Shown here: piece after piece, positions 8,484-17,471 of the stretch
Layout: every line of letters begins with the position of its first letter
Position numbering within the stretch: the first letter of the stretch is position 1
NCBI RefSeq assembly: GCF_900110915.1
Contig: NZ_FOFG01000004.1
Span: forward strand, 62,001-126,000
Length of the DNA: 64,000 bases
Origin: Faunimonas pinastri
Lineage (GTDB): Bacteria; Pseudomonadota; Alphaproteobacteria; Rhizobiales; Afifellaceae
Direction: 5' to 3'
Program-made: the position numbers and the translations under genes
The notes under the pieces: generated by a model
What the model saw: only the letters and a program-made list of their open reading frames with translations
The model's database searches: none
Told to the model about the DNA's origin: nothing

Positions 8484-9454
8484 TGCCGGCGCTACATGCT
8501 TCCATCGAACGCTGGCCGATCGCCGGCAGCTTCACCATCTCCCGTGGCTCGCGCACGGAAGCGGTCGTCGTCGTGGTCGAAGTCTCCGACGGCACCCACC
8601 GGGGCCGAGGCGAATGCGTCCCCTATCCGCGCTATGGTGAGACGCCGGAAAGCGTCGTCGCCGAGATCGAAAGCCTCGACCCGACGGATCTCGACCGGGA
8701 GAGCCTGCGCACGCGCCTTCATCCGGGGGCCGCGCGCAACGCCGTCGACTGCGCGCTCTGGGATCTTGAGGCGAAGCGATCGGGCATATCGGTCGCGCGC
8801 AGCCTGGGTCTTTCCGATCTTCGTCCATTGGAAACCGCTTATACGCTGAGCCTGGGCGACCCCACGTCGATGCAGGCGGCGGCAGCCCGCGCGGCGGAGC
8901 GCCCGCTCCTCAAGGTGAAACTCGGCGGCGATGGCGACGTGGAGCGTATTCTCGCCGTGCGTGCCGGTGCGCCGCGCTCGCGCCTGATCGTGGACGCCAA
9001 CGAGGGCTGGAGCGAAGCGAATTTCGGGGCGAACAGCCTTGCCTGCCGGGAAGCCGGCGTGGTGCTGATCGAGCAGCCGCTGCCCGCCGGAGCCGACGAT
9101 TTCCTGCGCGGGGTGGATCGACCGGTGCCGATCTGCGCCGACGAAAGCCTGCACGTGGCGGCGGACCTCGAAGCGCTCGCCGGCAAGTACGACGCCGTCA
9201 ACATCAAGCTGGACAAGACGGGCGGGCTCACCGAGGCGCTCGACCTCTTCCGGGAAGCGCGTCGTCGTGATTTTTCGATCATGGTGGGCTGCATGGTCGG
9301 CACGTCGCTCGCCATGGCGCCGGCCGTGCTGCTGGCGCAGGGCGCCGATATCGTGGACCTCGACGGACCGCTGCTGCTCGCGCGCGACCGCGACCCCGGC
9401 CTCCTCTATGAAGGCGCGATGGTCTCCCCGCCCGGGACATCCCTCTGGGGGTGA
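8483..9454 (+). CDS. dgcA: DgcA-type N-acetyl-D-glutamate racemase / dipeptide epimerase (enolase superfamily)
   Basis: This 323-residue enolase-superfamily protein (muconate-lactonizing subgroup) has all acid-base and metal residues: LKVKL with the catalytic Lys at about 146, metal ligands Asp171 in VDANEGW, Glu197 in IEQPLP and Asp220 in CADES, and the second catalytic Lys at about 245 in NIKLDKTGG. Alone it would be annotated as an L-Ala-D/L-Glu epimerase. Its coupling to dgcN argues for N-acetyl-D-glutamate racemase, the second step of D-glutamate use. The last 49 bases overlap the convergent MFS gene. Confidence 0.88.
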   Translation: MPALHASIERWPIAGSFTISRGSRTEAVVVVVEVSDGTHRGRGECVPYPRYGETPESVVAEIESLDPTDLDRESLRTRLHPGAARNAVDCALWDLEAKRSGISVARSLGLSDLRPLETAYTLSLGDPTSMQAAAARAAERPLLKVKLGGDGDVERILAVRAGAPRSRLIVDANEGWSEANFGANSLACREAGVVLIEQPLPAGADDFLRGVDRPVPICADESLHVAADLEALAGKYDAVNIKLDKTGGLTEALDLFREARRRDFSIMVGCMVGTSLAMAPAVLLAQGADIVDLDGPLLLARDRDPGLLYEGAMVSPPGTSLWG

Positions 9455-10593
9455 AGCCCTCGCTCCAGCGGGAACGAGAAGAACAGCCCTGCCCCGGCCA
9501 GCAGTGCCATGACCGAGAATGCGTAGGCCGGCGACAGGCGGTAGAGCGGCCCCGCCGCGAGTGTCGCGACTGCCAGCACCAGTCCACTGGTGAGCTGGTA
9601 GAGCGCCTGCAGGCGCGCGGTGTGGCCGGGCGCGCTCACCGAGCCGATCGCCCGCATCACGCCGATATGGTTGAAGGCGAACGTGATGGCGTGCAGCGCC
9701 TGCAGCAAGAGCGCGGCGCCCGGCGCGACGGCAAAGGGAAAGAACGCCCAGCGAAGGACGGCGACGAGCGCGCCGGCCACCAGACAGCGGCGCGCCCCGG
9801 GCTGAGGAATGCGGCCGACGACCCACAGCACCAGCAATTCCGCCGTCACCGAGACCGCCCACATGGCAGCGATGCTGAACGCGCTGAAGCCTATCGAGTG
9901 CCAATAGAGGCTGGCGAAAGTGTAATAGGCGCCGTGGCTGCCGACGGTGCAACTGGCTCCGAGGAAAGCCCGCCGGATCACCGGCTCGGAGAACGCGGTG
10001 CGCCAGCCGATCCCGTCGCGCGAGGGGAGCGAGGGACCGACTTCCGGCACTGCGAGCGAGATGACGCCGCCGATCAGGAAGGTCGCGGTCAGCAGCAGAA
10101 AGACGCCGGGCAGCGCGATTAGCCGGATCGCGGCGGCGGTGATGAGGCTCGCCACGATGAAGGCGAAGGACCCCCAGATGCGCAGGCGCGCGTAGACCAG
10201 GCCGTGATCCCGAACGCCCACGAGATTGACCGCATCCGACAGCGGAATCAGGAAGTTCCACAGCATGATCGCCAGCGCGGTCAGGACGAGGGTCGGCCAG
10301 AAGCCGTGGACGGCGCCGAGGCAGGCGAAGGCGATGCCCGCCGCGAAGGCGAAGGCCGCGGCGGCGTGGGCGAGGTTGCGGAAGCGATCCGTCAGTGCAG
10401 CCAGGGGCGCGGTGAGAATCGGGCGCAGGAACAAGGGCGCGGCCAGAACGGCGGCGAGTTCGGTATCGGCCAGCCCGCGCGCCGCCAGCCAGACCGGCAG
10501 GAACGGATAGATGATCCCGCTCGCGAAGAAAACGACGGCACAGAAAGCCGAAGCGCGGATCGCAAAATCAGTCCCGGAGCCTGATTGTTTCAA
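9406..10593 (-). CDS. MFS transporter, HcaT/MFS_1-like
   Basis: This is a 395-residue inner-membrane protein with about twelve hydrophobic helices, of the MFS_1-like (3-phenylpropionate transporter HcaT-type) subgroup. It shows FLPVWLAARGLADTELA after helix 1, the short APLAALTDRF loop and LRIWGSFAFIVASL in helix 5. No ATG precedes the first helix. The TTG at 10593 is preferred because AAAAGGA lies about 6 bases upstream; another TTG ten codons earlier has no ribosome site. The substrate is unknown. It converges on dgcA with a 49-base overlap, so the two transcripts are complementary at their 3' ends. Confidence 0.85.
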   Translation of the reverse strand: MKQSGSGTDFAIRASAFCAVVFFASGIIYPFLPVWLAARGLADTELAAVLAAPLFLRPILTAPLAALTDRFRNLAHAAAAFAFAAGIAFACLGAVHGFWPTLVLTALAIMLWNFLIPLSDAVNLVGVRDHGLVYARLRIWGSFAFIVASLITAAAIRLIALPGVFLLLTATFLIGGVISLAVPEVGPSLPSRDGIGWRTAFSEPVIRRAFLGASCTVGSHGAYYTFASLYWHSIGFSAFSIAAMWAVSVTAELLVLWVVGRIPQPGARRCLVAGALVAVLRWAFFPFAVAPGAALLLQALHAITFAFNHIGVMRAIGSVSAPGHTARLQALYQLTSGLVLAVATLAAGPLYRLSPAYAFSVMALLAGAGLFFSFPLERGLHPQRDVPGGETIAPS

Positions 10594-10673
10594 GTTTAAT
10601 CCTTTTCTAAAAGGTTTAATCAAGACTCAGGCTGGAGTGATCTCGAATATCGCGCCAGCCCCAAGGGAAAATC

Positions 10674-11261
10674 ATGGCCGGTCGCACACAGAGCCGTCTC
10701 GCCGATTCGGACTATGAAGATGTTTTACAGGCGCTGTCGGCGACAACAAAGGGCCGGCTGTTTCTTGCAGAATATCTTCGCCGCACCCGGCCACAGGAAA
10801 CGCGCGGCCTTCTGAAGGCTTTAAAGCGCGTCGAGAACAATATCGACCTGTTGCGCAGCGAAGTTCGCCAGGAACATGTGGGCACCGAGATCCGCCGCAT
10901 CGCGACGACGCTGTCGGGAGCCGCCTCCCTGCGCGCGGCGGGGCCGGAACAGGCCGAGCTTCACCGTTCCATGCTGGGCAAGGCCGGCGACGACCTCCTG
11001 AAGCTTGCCGAAAGCCTGCTGCCCGCAGCCTCGACGTCCTCCGGCCCTGCGCCGGCAGAGATCCCCCCGACGCTATCCGGGGCCACGACCCTGACCGCTG
11101 CCACTGGCCATGCCCCTCGTCCTGCCGCTGCCACGGTGACCGACGAGCGGCCGGCAGACGTCTTCGCCAGCGCGCCGGAAGGCGAGAAGGGCCGCTATAT
11201 CGAGGACGACATGCTGTTCTTCGAAGCGCCGGCGCGGACGGTTCAGGCGGAGCGGCGGTAG
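10674..11261 (+). CDS. Conserved hypothetical protein with a GRxFLAEYxRR motif
   Basis: This is a 195-residue soluble protein. The N-terminal 60 residues contain DYEDVLQALSATTKGRLFL and AEYLRRTRP, a motif I recognise from many uncharacterised alphaproteobacterial proteins, followed by two predicted helices (about 45-75) that could form a short coiled coil. Residues about 115-165 are a Pro/Ala/Thr-rich linker. The C-terminus has a short acidic segment, RYIEDDMLFFE. No signal peptide or membrane helix is seen. Its 3' end overlaps the convergent dehydratase gene by 19 bases. No function can be given. Confidence 0.72.
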   Translation: MAGRTQSRLADSDYEDVLQALSATTKGRLFLAEYLRRTRPQETRGLLKALKRVENNIDLLRSEVRQEHVGTEIRRIATTLSGAASLRAAGPEQAELHRSMLGKAGDDLLKLAESLLPAASTSSGPAPAEIPPTLSGATTLTAATGHAPRPAAATVTDERPADVFASAPEGEKGRYIEDDMLFFEAPARTVQAERR

Positions 11262-12232
11262 GCTTTCACCGCATCCATCAGCATTTCGTCATCGATATTG
11301 CCGCCGGACAGGACGATCACGGCGGTTTTTTCCCTGAGGTCGAGCCGCCCGGCCAGCACCGCCGCAAGGCAGACGGCCCCGCCGGGTTCCAGCACCAGCC
11401 GCATCGTCTCGGAGGCAAAGCCGACGGCGTGCAGCGCCTCGGCATCGCTGACGGCAAGGCCGCCTGCCATGCGATCGCGGTTGAGCGCGAAGGTCAGGAC
11501 GCCCGGCTTCGACGCCAGCAGCGCGTCGCAGATGGAGCCGGAAAGACGCTCGTTCCGCACCGCTTCGCCTGCCCGCAGCGAGCGGCCGTAGTCGTCGAAG
11601 CCTTCGGGCTCAACCACATAGGACGCGATCTCGGGAAAGCGCTCGCGGAGCGCCAGGGTCACGCCCGCCGCAAGCCCGCCGCCGCTGGCCGGCGCCATCA
11701 CCACGTCCGGCACGACGCCCGCGGCCTCCAGGTCGTCGGCGACTTCGAGCCCGATCGTCCCCTGGCCCGCAATGACATGGCGATTGTTGTAGGGGTGGAT
11801 GAAATGTCCCCCCTCTTCCGCGATGATGTCGGCGGCGATCGCCTCGCGGTCTTCCGTCTCCCGGTCGTAAAGCACGACGCGCGCACCGAACGCGGCGGTC
11901 CGTTCGCGCTTCAGCACCGGCGCATCGCTCGGCATGACGATCACGGAGGAGATCCCGGCCAGACGGGCGGCTTCCGCCACGCCCTGCGCGTGGTTGCCGG
12001 AGGAGCAGGCCACGACGCCCGCGCGGGCATCGTCACCCAACGCCTGCACCGCGTTTCGCGCGCCCCGGAACTTGAACGAGCCCGTTCGCTGCAGGCATTC
12101 CGGCTTCAGATAAACCGTCCCGCCCGTCATCTCGGAAAGCTGCGGCGAGCGGATCAGCGGGGTGCGCACGGCCGCTCCGGCGATGCGCTCCCTTGCTTCC
12201 AGAATGTCGGCATAGCCGGGAAGGTCTGACAT
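11243..12232 (-). CDS. Threonine/serine dehydratase-like PLP enzyme
   Basis: This 329-residue fold-type II PLP enzyme has the PLP lysine in TGSFKFRGA (about residue 53), the SSGNHAQG loop that binds the substrate carboxylate, and the phosphate-binding glycines PASGGGLAAG. It is the length of the short catabolic threonine dehydratase / serine racemase group and lacks the ACT-like regulatory domain of IlvA. The likely reaction is deamination of L-threonine or L-serine to the 2-oxo acid; serine or threonine racemase activity cannot be excluded. It is the last gene on this minus-strand side, 26 bases beyond the GT4 gene end. Confidence 0.88.
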   Translation of the reverse strand: MSDLPGYADILEARERIAGAAVRTPLIRSPQLSEMTGGTVYLKPECLQRTGSFKFRGARNAVQALGDDARAGVVACSSGNHAQGVAEAARLAGISSVIVMPSDAPVLKRERTAAFGARVVLYDRETEDREAIAADIIAEEGGHFIHPYNNRHVIAGQGTIGLEVADDLEAAGVVPDVVMAPASGGGLAAGVTLALRERFPEIASYVVEPEGFDDYGRSLRAGEAVRNERLSGSICDALLASKPGVLTFALNRDRMAGGLAVSDAEALHAVGFASETMRLVLEPGGAVCLAAVLAGRLDLREKTAVIVLSGGNIDDEMLMDAVKAYRRSA

Positions 12233-12258
12233 GGGGCGCCCCTGTTCAAGCGGATCGG

Positions 12259-13281
12259 TCAGGCCGCTTTCTGCGCCAGAGCTCCATGCCCGGCAAGGAT
12301 ATTGTTCCGGAACGCCGCCGCGCTCGCCTCCCAGCTGAACCCCTGCGCGAACTGCCGCGCGTCCGCGCCGGAAAGTTCAAGGGCGGCGAGTGCCGCCTTC
12401 CGGAGATCCACATCGAGGACGCCGACCTTGGGATCGGTGATGACGTCGCGCGGACCGGTCACCGGAAAGGCCGCGACCGGCAAGCCCGAGGAAAGCGCTT
12501 CCAGCAAGACGTTGCCGAAGGTGTCGGTGCGGCTGGGGAACACGAACACGTCGGCCGATGCATAGGCCTGCGCCAGCGCCTCGCCCTTCATCATGCCGAG
12601 GAAATGCACGTCGGGAAAGCGCGCCTGCAGGCCCGCGCGCGCCGGTCCGTCGCCGACGACCACCCTGGAGCCCGGCAGGTTCAGGGCGCAGAACGCTTCC
12701 AGGTTCTTCTCCACCGCCACACGGCCGACATTCAGGAAGATCGGGCGCGGCAGATCGAGGTTCGCCTCCGGACGTGGATGGAACAAGTCCGCATCCACGC
12801 CGCGCGACCATCGCATGAGGTGCCGGAAGCCGCGCGCGGTGAGTTCCGCTTCCAGCGACGGCGTGGCGACCATGCAGCCCAGCCCGGAATTGTGGAAGCG
12901 GCGGACGACGGCATAGGCCCAGCTTTCCGGCAGGGGGAAACGAGCGGAGACGTATTCCGGAAACCTGGTGTGATAGCTCGTCGTGAAGCCGATGCCGGTC
13001 TTCAGGCAATGGCGTCGGGCCAGCATCCCGAGCGGGCCTTCCGTGGCGATGTGCACGTGATCCGGCTTCTCCGCGTCGATCACCCGCGCGATCCGCCCCG
13101 GCCCGACCAGCGACAGCCGGATATCGGGATAGGTCGGGCACGGCACGGTGCGGAACCGGTCGGGCGCCACGACGGAGACCTCGTCGCCCTGTCCGCGCAG
13201 CACCGTCGTGATCCGGTTCAACGAATGAACGACGCCATTGACCTGCGGAAACCATGCATCCGTCACGATGGTCAGGCGCAT
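12259..13281 (-). CDS. Glycosyltransferase family 4 (mannosyl/sulfoquinovosyl transferase-like)
   Basis: This is a 340-residue GT-B fold enzyme. N-terminal features are TDAWFPQVNGVV and HIATEGPLG; the C-terminal nucleotide-sugar site has VGRVAVEKN, then FVFPSRTDTFGNVLLEALSSG and GLPVAAFPVTGP. The start at 13281 follows GGGGGTGG; an upstream in-frame ATG lies inside the previous gene. Proteins like this include MgtA-type mannosyltransferases and SqdX-like sulfoquinovosyl-diacylglycerol synthases, so a glycolipid product is plausible. It forms an operon with the LpxH-like phosphoesterase 28 bases upstream, a pairing that also suggests envelope lipid work. Confidence 0.87.
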   Translation of the reverse strand: MRLTIVTDAWFPQVNGVVHSLNRITTVLRGQGDEVSVVAPDRFRTVPCPTYPDIRLSLVGPGRIARVIDAEKPDHVHIATEGPLGMLARRHCLKTGIGFTTSYHTRFPEYVSARFPLPESWAYAVVRRFHNSGLGCMVATPSLEAELTARGFRHLMRWSRGVDADLFHPRPEANLDLPRPIFLNVGRVAVEKNLEAFCALNLPGSRVVVGDGPARAGLQARFPDVHFLGMMKGEALAQAYASADVFVFPSRTDTFGNVLLEALSSGLPVAAFPVTGPRDVITDPKVGVLDVDLRKAALAALELSGADARQFAQGFSWEASAAAFRNNILAGHGALAQKAA

Positions 13282-13309
13282 CGCCACCCCCGTTTGCGGT
13301 GCCGTGGCC

Positions 13310-14113
13310 TCACGCGGCGACCTTCGCGGCCGGCGCAGTTCCCGCATCGGCATAGGCGGCGGCCACTTCCGCCCAGCGAATGATCTCGAAGCGACCGTCG
13401 TGGTTCTCCACCAACGCGGTGCAGCTTTCCACCCAGTCGCCGCAATTCATGTAACGGATGCCGTTCTGCTCGCGCAGCGCCGCGTGATGGATATGGCCGC
13501 AGATCACGCCATCCGCCTCCACCCGCTCCGCCTCGCGCGAGAGCGCATCTTCGAAAGCGCCGATGAAATTCACCGCGTCCTTCACCTTCAGCTTCGCCCA
13601 GGCCGACAGCGACCAGTAGGAGAAGCCGAGCTTGCGGCGGATGAGGTTTACGTAGGTGTTGACGCCGAGGGCGGTCTCGTAGGCCCAGTCGCCGAGAAAG
13701 GCTAGCCATCTGGCGTGGCGCACTACGACGTCGAACTGATCGCCGTGCAGCACCAGCATGCGCCTGTGGTCGGCGGTTTCGTGGATGATGGAATTCACCA
13801 CCTCGATACCGCCGAAATGGGTGCCGAGGTAGTTGCGCAGGAACTCGTCGTGATTGCCGGGAACGTAGACGATGCGAGCGCCCTTGCGTCCCTTGCGCAT
13901 CAGCTTCTGCGCGACGTCGTTGTGGGCCTGCGGCCAGTACCAGCTTCGCTTCAGCCGCCAGCCGTCCACGATATCGCCGACGAGATAGATCGTCTCGGCA
14001 TCGTGCCAGCGAAGAAACTCAAGCAGCATCTCCGCCTGGCATCCGCGCGTCCCGAGATGGACATCGGAGATGAAGAGCGCATGAACGTGACGGGGAAACA
14101 TCTGGGTGTGCAT
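13310..14113 (-). CDS. UDP-2,3-diacylglucosamine diphosphatase-like metallophosphoesterase
   Basis: This 267-residue calcineurin-like phosphoesterase has all the metal motifs: ISDVHLGTRG (DxH), LVGDIVDGW (GD), PGNHDEF (GNHD), LHGDQFD and CGHIHH (GHxH). The protein family is usually named UDP-2,3-diacylglucosamine diphosphatase (LpxH-like). Alphaproteobacteria generally use LpxI for that lipid A step, so this paralogue may act on another phosphorylated lipid or sugar. The ATG at 14113 follows GAGG. The gene is probably cotranscribed with the GT4 enzyme downstream. Confidence 0.85.
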   Translation of the reverse strand: MHTQMFPRHVHALFISDVHLGTRGCQAEMLLEFLRWHDAETIYLVGDIVDGWRLKRSWYWPQAHNDVAQKLMRKGRKGARIVYVPGNHDEFLRNYLGTHFGGIEVVNSIIHETADHRRMLVLHGDQFDVVVRHARWLAFLGDWAYETALGVNTYVNLIRRKLGFSYWSLSAWAKLKVKDAVNFIGAFEDALSREAERVEADGVICGHIHHAALREQNGIRYMNCGDWVESCTALVENHDGRFEIIRWAEVAAAYADAGTAPAAKVAA

Positions 14114-14254
14114 GGCCGGAAACCTCGATCGCTCGAGAGAAAGAAACCGGATTCCCGTCTCAGTTTCATGACGCTAAGGTTCCCGGAGCGCAGGCCGCCG
14201 GGCCTCGGTTCCCTTGTCCGGCCGGCGTGGCTGAAGGCATCGCCGGGAGATGAC

Positions 14255-15034
14255 ATGGATCTTGGAATTACGGGCCGGACGGCCGTCGTCTGCGCCTCCA
14301 GCAGGGGCCTGGGACGCGGCTGCGCCATCGCGCTGGCGGAAGCCGGCTGCCGGGTGGTGATCAACGGCCGCGATGCGGAGCGGCTTGGCGAAACGGCAAA
14401 AGCGATCCGCGACCAGACCGGCGCGGAGATCATCCCGGTCGCGGCCGATGTTTCGGCTGCCGAGGGGCGTCAGGCGATCCTCGACAGGGCTGGCGAGGTC
14501 GATATCCTGGTCAACAACAATGGCGGACCGCCCTCGCGCGATTTTCGCGAGCTGGACCGTGGGGCGATCGTCGCCGGCGTCACCCAGAACATGATCACGC
14601 CCATCGAATTCCTGCAGGCGGTGATCGACGGCATGACGGCGCGCGGCTTCGGGCGTGTGGTCAACATCACCTCGTCCTCGGTGCTGGCACCCATCCCCGG
14701 CCTCGACCTCTCGTCGGGCGCGCGGGCCGGCCTGACGGCATTCCTCGCCGGGGTCTCCCGGCAGGTCGCCGGTCAGGGCGTCACCATCAACAATATCCTG
14801 CCGGGCAAGATGGACACCGACAGGCTGCGCGGCACGTTCAAGTTCCAGGCGGACAAGGCGGGGCTGAGCGTGGAGGAATTCGCCGGGAAGCAAATGGCGC
14901 AGATCCCGGCCGGCAGGTTCGGCTCGGCGGAGGAATTCGGAAAGCTCTGCGCTTTTCTCTGCTCCGCCCATGCGGGCTACATCACCGGCCAGAACTTCCT
15001 GGTGGATGGCGGCCTGCTGCAGCGCGCCTTCTGA
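14255..15034 (+). CDS. SDR-family oxidoreductase lacking the usual Tyr and Lys
   Basis: This 259-residue Rossmann protein has the cofactor motif ASSRGLGRG and the NNNGGP element (variant of NNAG). The start at 14255 follows GGGAGA. Where classical SDRs have YxxxK, aligning the conserved xAGL that follows gives SSGAR here, so both the general-base Tyr and the Lys are replaced. The serine of the triad is present in NITSSS. This marks a divergent SDR subgroup usually labelled 3-oxoacyl-ACP reductase; it may use different chemistry or have a non-catalytic role. The C-terminal TGQNFLVDGG is normal. It stands alone, divergent from the phosphoesterase. Confidence 0.85.
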   Translation: MDLGITGRTAVVCASSRGLGRGCAIALAEAGCRVVINGRDAERLGETAKAIRDQTGAEIIPVAADVSAAEGRQAILDRAGEVDILVNNNGGPPSRDFRELDRGAIVAGVTQNMITPIEFLQAVIDGMTARGFGRVVNITSSSVLAPIPGLDLSSGARAGLTAFLAGVSRQVAGQGVTINNILPGKMDTDRLRGTFKFQADKAGLSVEEFAGKQMAQIPAGRFGSAEEFGKLCAFLCSAHAGYITGQNFLVDGGLLQRAF

Positions 15035-15049
15035 GGCGGCCAGACTCCG

Positions 15050-15089
15050 TCCTTAAAAAGAAAGAGGCCGGGTTTCCCCAGCCTCTTTC
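15050..15089 (-). terminator. Terminator of the fadL-like gene
   Basis: A 9-bp stem (15060-15068 with 15081-15089) extended by an inner GGG/CCC pair is followed on the minus strand by CTTTTTAAGG. It lies 21 bases past the stop of the porin gene and between two convergent genes; it is a much weaker terminator in the plus direction because the T tract is missing. Confidence 0.85.
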
Positions 15090-15109
15090 CCGCCACCCCG
15101 TTGGCAACT

Positions 15110-16480
15110 TCAATTCGCATGGCTGCCGGTCGGTGTCCCGCCGAACCGGTAGCGAAAGCCGAGCGAAACGATATGCGCGTCGGCATTGACCTCGCCGCGC
15201 ACCGCTCCGCTGCTGCTTTGCACATGGTCGTCGCCAACCCCGGCCACATAGGCATAGGAGGCGTCGATCAGGCAGCGCTCACAGGCTTTGTAGGTGAAAC
15301 CCGCCGAGCCGGAAACACGGTCCACATCGGGCAACCGGAATTGACGGGCACTGTTGCCCACCGGCGACAGTTCGTAGGCGACACCGGCCCGCAACGTCCA
15401 TTTCGGGCTGACATCGTATTCCGTGCCGCCGGAGAAGAACCAGCCGTCATCATAGCCGAAGACGATGTCCTGCTCGGGAACGGTGATCTCGCCGACGCCG
15501 CTCACCGCGACCTTGTCCTTCGCCTGGACGGAAACCTGCTTGAAGCGGCTCCACTGGTCCCATTCCACGCCGCCCATGACGCGCCAGCGATCCGTGATCG
15601 CCTGCCGCACGCCGACGCTGAGCTTGGCCGGCGTCTCCAGCTTGGCCGTGGCATCGAGGTCCAGCGGCACCGTGAGAAGCGACTGGCCGAGCAGCGACCC
15701 CGTCACGCTGCCGGTGAGCTTGCTGTCGATGGAATATTTCAGGCCCGAACGGTAGCCGATGCCGATCTCCGTGCCCTCGCGCGGCTTCAGGAGCACACCG
15801 ACATTGTAGCCATAGGCCCAGGAATCGCCGTCCAGCGAAGCGTTCGCACCGAGGCTGAGCGGCAGCGGCACGCCGGGCACGGAAAGCTGGCCGAGCGAAG
15901 CGCCCACGCCCGTATAGCGAATGTCCAGATATTGCGCCTGGAAGCCGGCGCCGACGCTCAGCCAGTCCGTCAGGTCCACCGACAGCATCGGATTGATGTT
16001 GAACGTGGTGATCGAGGAGGTGCCGGCGATCCCCTGATTGCGCAGCTCGGACCCGAAATCGTATTTCGACCGCATCCCGAAGGGTTCGGTGATGGCGAGG
16101 CCCAGCACCACGCGATCGTTGATCCGGTAGGCGTCGTAGCCGCTCACCAGTGCCGCGTTGGCGACGACGTCGCCTTCGTTCGACGTGAAGGGCGAGAGAA
16201 CGTCGATGCTGGCCCGAGGAGCAACGAAGGTCGCGCTCGTCTCGGTCTGAAAGCCCATAACGGCCGACAAGGTCGCCGGATTCCAGAACATGGAGGAAAG
16301 CGAGCCGCCCGCCGCCATGCCGGCAAAGGCCAGCCCTTCGCCATAAGCGCTCTGGTCGCGGAGCCCGAAGGCACCCGCCTGCGCTTCGCTCATCAACGCG
16401 GAGGACGTCAGCAGGATGACGGCGCCAGCCGCTCCGGCGCAAGCCAATCTCAAGTTTCTCAAGGCCCTAGTTCGTCTCAT
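15110..16480 (-). CDS. FadL/OmpP1/TodX family outer-membrane transporter
   Basis: This 456-residue protein starts with a Sec signal peptide ending near SEAQAGA, then the FadL family start GAFGLRDQSAYGEGLA and AGMAAGGSLSSMFWNPAT. That corresponds to the N-terminal hatch (with its NPA motif) which plugs the 14-strand barrel. The C-terminus ends in alternating strands, finishing HIVSLGFRYRFGG. FadL proteins pass long-chain fatty acids or other hydrophobic molecules across the outer membrane by lateral diffusion. No fatty-acid genes are adjacent, so the substrate is open. Confidence 0.92.
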   Translation of the reverse strand: MRRTRALRNLRLACAGAAGAVILLTSSALMSEAQAGAFGLRDQSAYGEGLAFAGMAAGGSLSSMFWNPATLSAVMGFQTETSATFVAPRASIDVLSPFTSNEGDVVANAALVSGYDAYRINDRVVLGLAITEPFGMRSKYDFGSELRNQGIAGTSSITTFNINPMLSVDLTDWLSVGAGFQAQYLDIRYTGVGASLGQLSVPGVPLPLSLGANASLDGDSWAYGYNVGVLLKPREGTEIGIGYRSGLKYSIDSKLTGSVTGSLLGQSLLTVPLDLDATAKLETPAKLSVGVRQAITDRWRVMGGVEWDQWSRFKQVSVQAKDKVAVSGVGEITVPEQDIVFGYDDGWFFSGGTEYDVSPKWTLRAGVAYELSPVGNSARQFRLPDVDRVSGSAGFTYKACERCLIDASYAYVAGVGDDHVQSSSGAVRGEVNADAHIVSLGFRYRFGGTPTGSHAN

Positions 16481-16623
16481 GGCAGCGTCCCGGTGGCGGG
16501 AATCGCCACCGACAAGACGCGTCGAACCAGACCTAAACCATCGATGTTACCGTTTCGAAAAGGTCGGCGGGAACCCTGTGACGAATGGGCTGTGGATCGG
16601 AGGAGCCGCGAACCCGGCAGATT

Positions 16624-17430
16624 TCATTTCGCCGGCCAGGAGCGCCAGAAATGGTGCACGGGTCCGTTGCCCGCGCCGATGTCGAGGGTATCGGCTGCGG
16701 CGATCGCTCCGTGCAGGTAGCTCTTCGCTTCCGCGACGGCGATGCCGAGTTCATGCCCCAGCGCCAGCCCGGACGCGATGGCGGCGGAAAGCGTGCAGCC
16801 GGTGCCGTGGGTGTGCCGCGTGGCGATCATCGGCGCGTCGAGCCAGACCTGCCTTTCCCCGTCGGCCAGGAGATCGCTCGCCCGACCACCCGGCAAGTGG
16901 CCCCCCTTCAGGAGCACCGAGCGCGCACCGAGACGGAGCAGGCCTTCCGCCTGCCGGATCATCGCGTCGCGATCCTCGGCCATGGAGGCGCCGAGAAGAC
17001 GGGCGGACTCGTGCAGATTGGGTGTGATCAGGGCGCAGCGCGGGAAGAGCTCCGATTTCAGCGTATCGATCGCCTCGTCGCTGATCAGCACGACGCCGGT
17101 GCTCGTGACCATGACCGGGTCCAGCACGACCGGCCCCGTCGAAAGCGCATCGAGTCCACCCGCCACCGCGCGGATGATCTCGGGCTTCGATAGCATGCCG
17201 ATCTTTGTCGCGTTCACCCGAAGGTCGCCGAAAACGGCGTCCATCTGCAGGCGCACGAAATCGGGCGGCACATCGTGCACACCCGTGACCGTCAGCGTAT
17301 TCTGCGCGGTCAGGGCCGTGATCACGCTGGCGCCGTAAACGCCCAGGGCCGAAAAGGTCTTGAGGTCGGCCTGGATCCCGGCCCCGCCTCCGGAATCGGA
17401 GCCGGCGATCGTTACGGCGATGGCAGTCAT
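16624..17430 (-). CDS. thiD: Hydroxymethylpyrimidine/phosphomethylpyrimidine kinase
   Basis: This 268-residue ribokinase-fold enzyme phosphorylates HMP and then HMP-phosphate in thiamine biosynthesis. Visible motifs are [16 protein letters not shown] at the N-terminus (substrate site), [26 protein letters not shown] and the anion-hole/catalytic [12 protein letters not shown]. Length and motifs are normal. No other thi gene is nearby, and I see no THI-box sequence in the upstream 41 bases, so no TPP riboswitch is called. It lies 143 bases upstream of the porin gene on the same strand. Confidence 0.96.
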   Translation of the reverse strand: MTAIAVTIAGSDSGGGAGIQADLKTFSALGVYGASVITALTAQNTLTVTGVHDVPPDFVRLQMDAVFGDLRVNATKIGMLSKPEIIRAVAGGLDALSTGPVVLDPVMVTSTGVVLISDEAIDTLKSELFPRCALITPNLHESARLLGASMAEDRDAMIRQAEGLLRLGARSVLLKGGHLPGGRASDLLADGERQVWLDAPMIATRHTHGTGCTLSAAIASGLALGHELGIAVAEAKSYLHGAIAAADTLDIGAGNGPVHHFWRSWPAK

Positions 17431-17471
17431 TCAGGTCCCGCTGTCTCCGGCCCGTCCGGATCGAGACCGAT

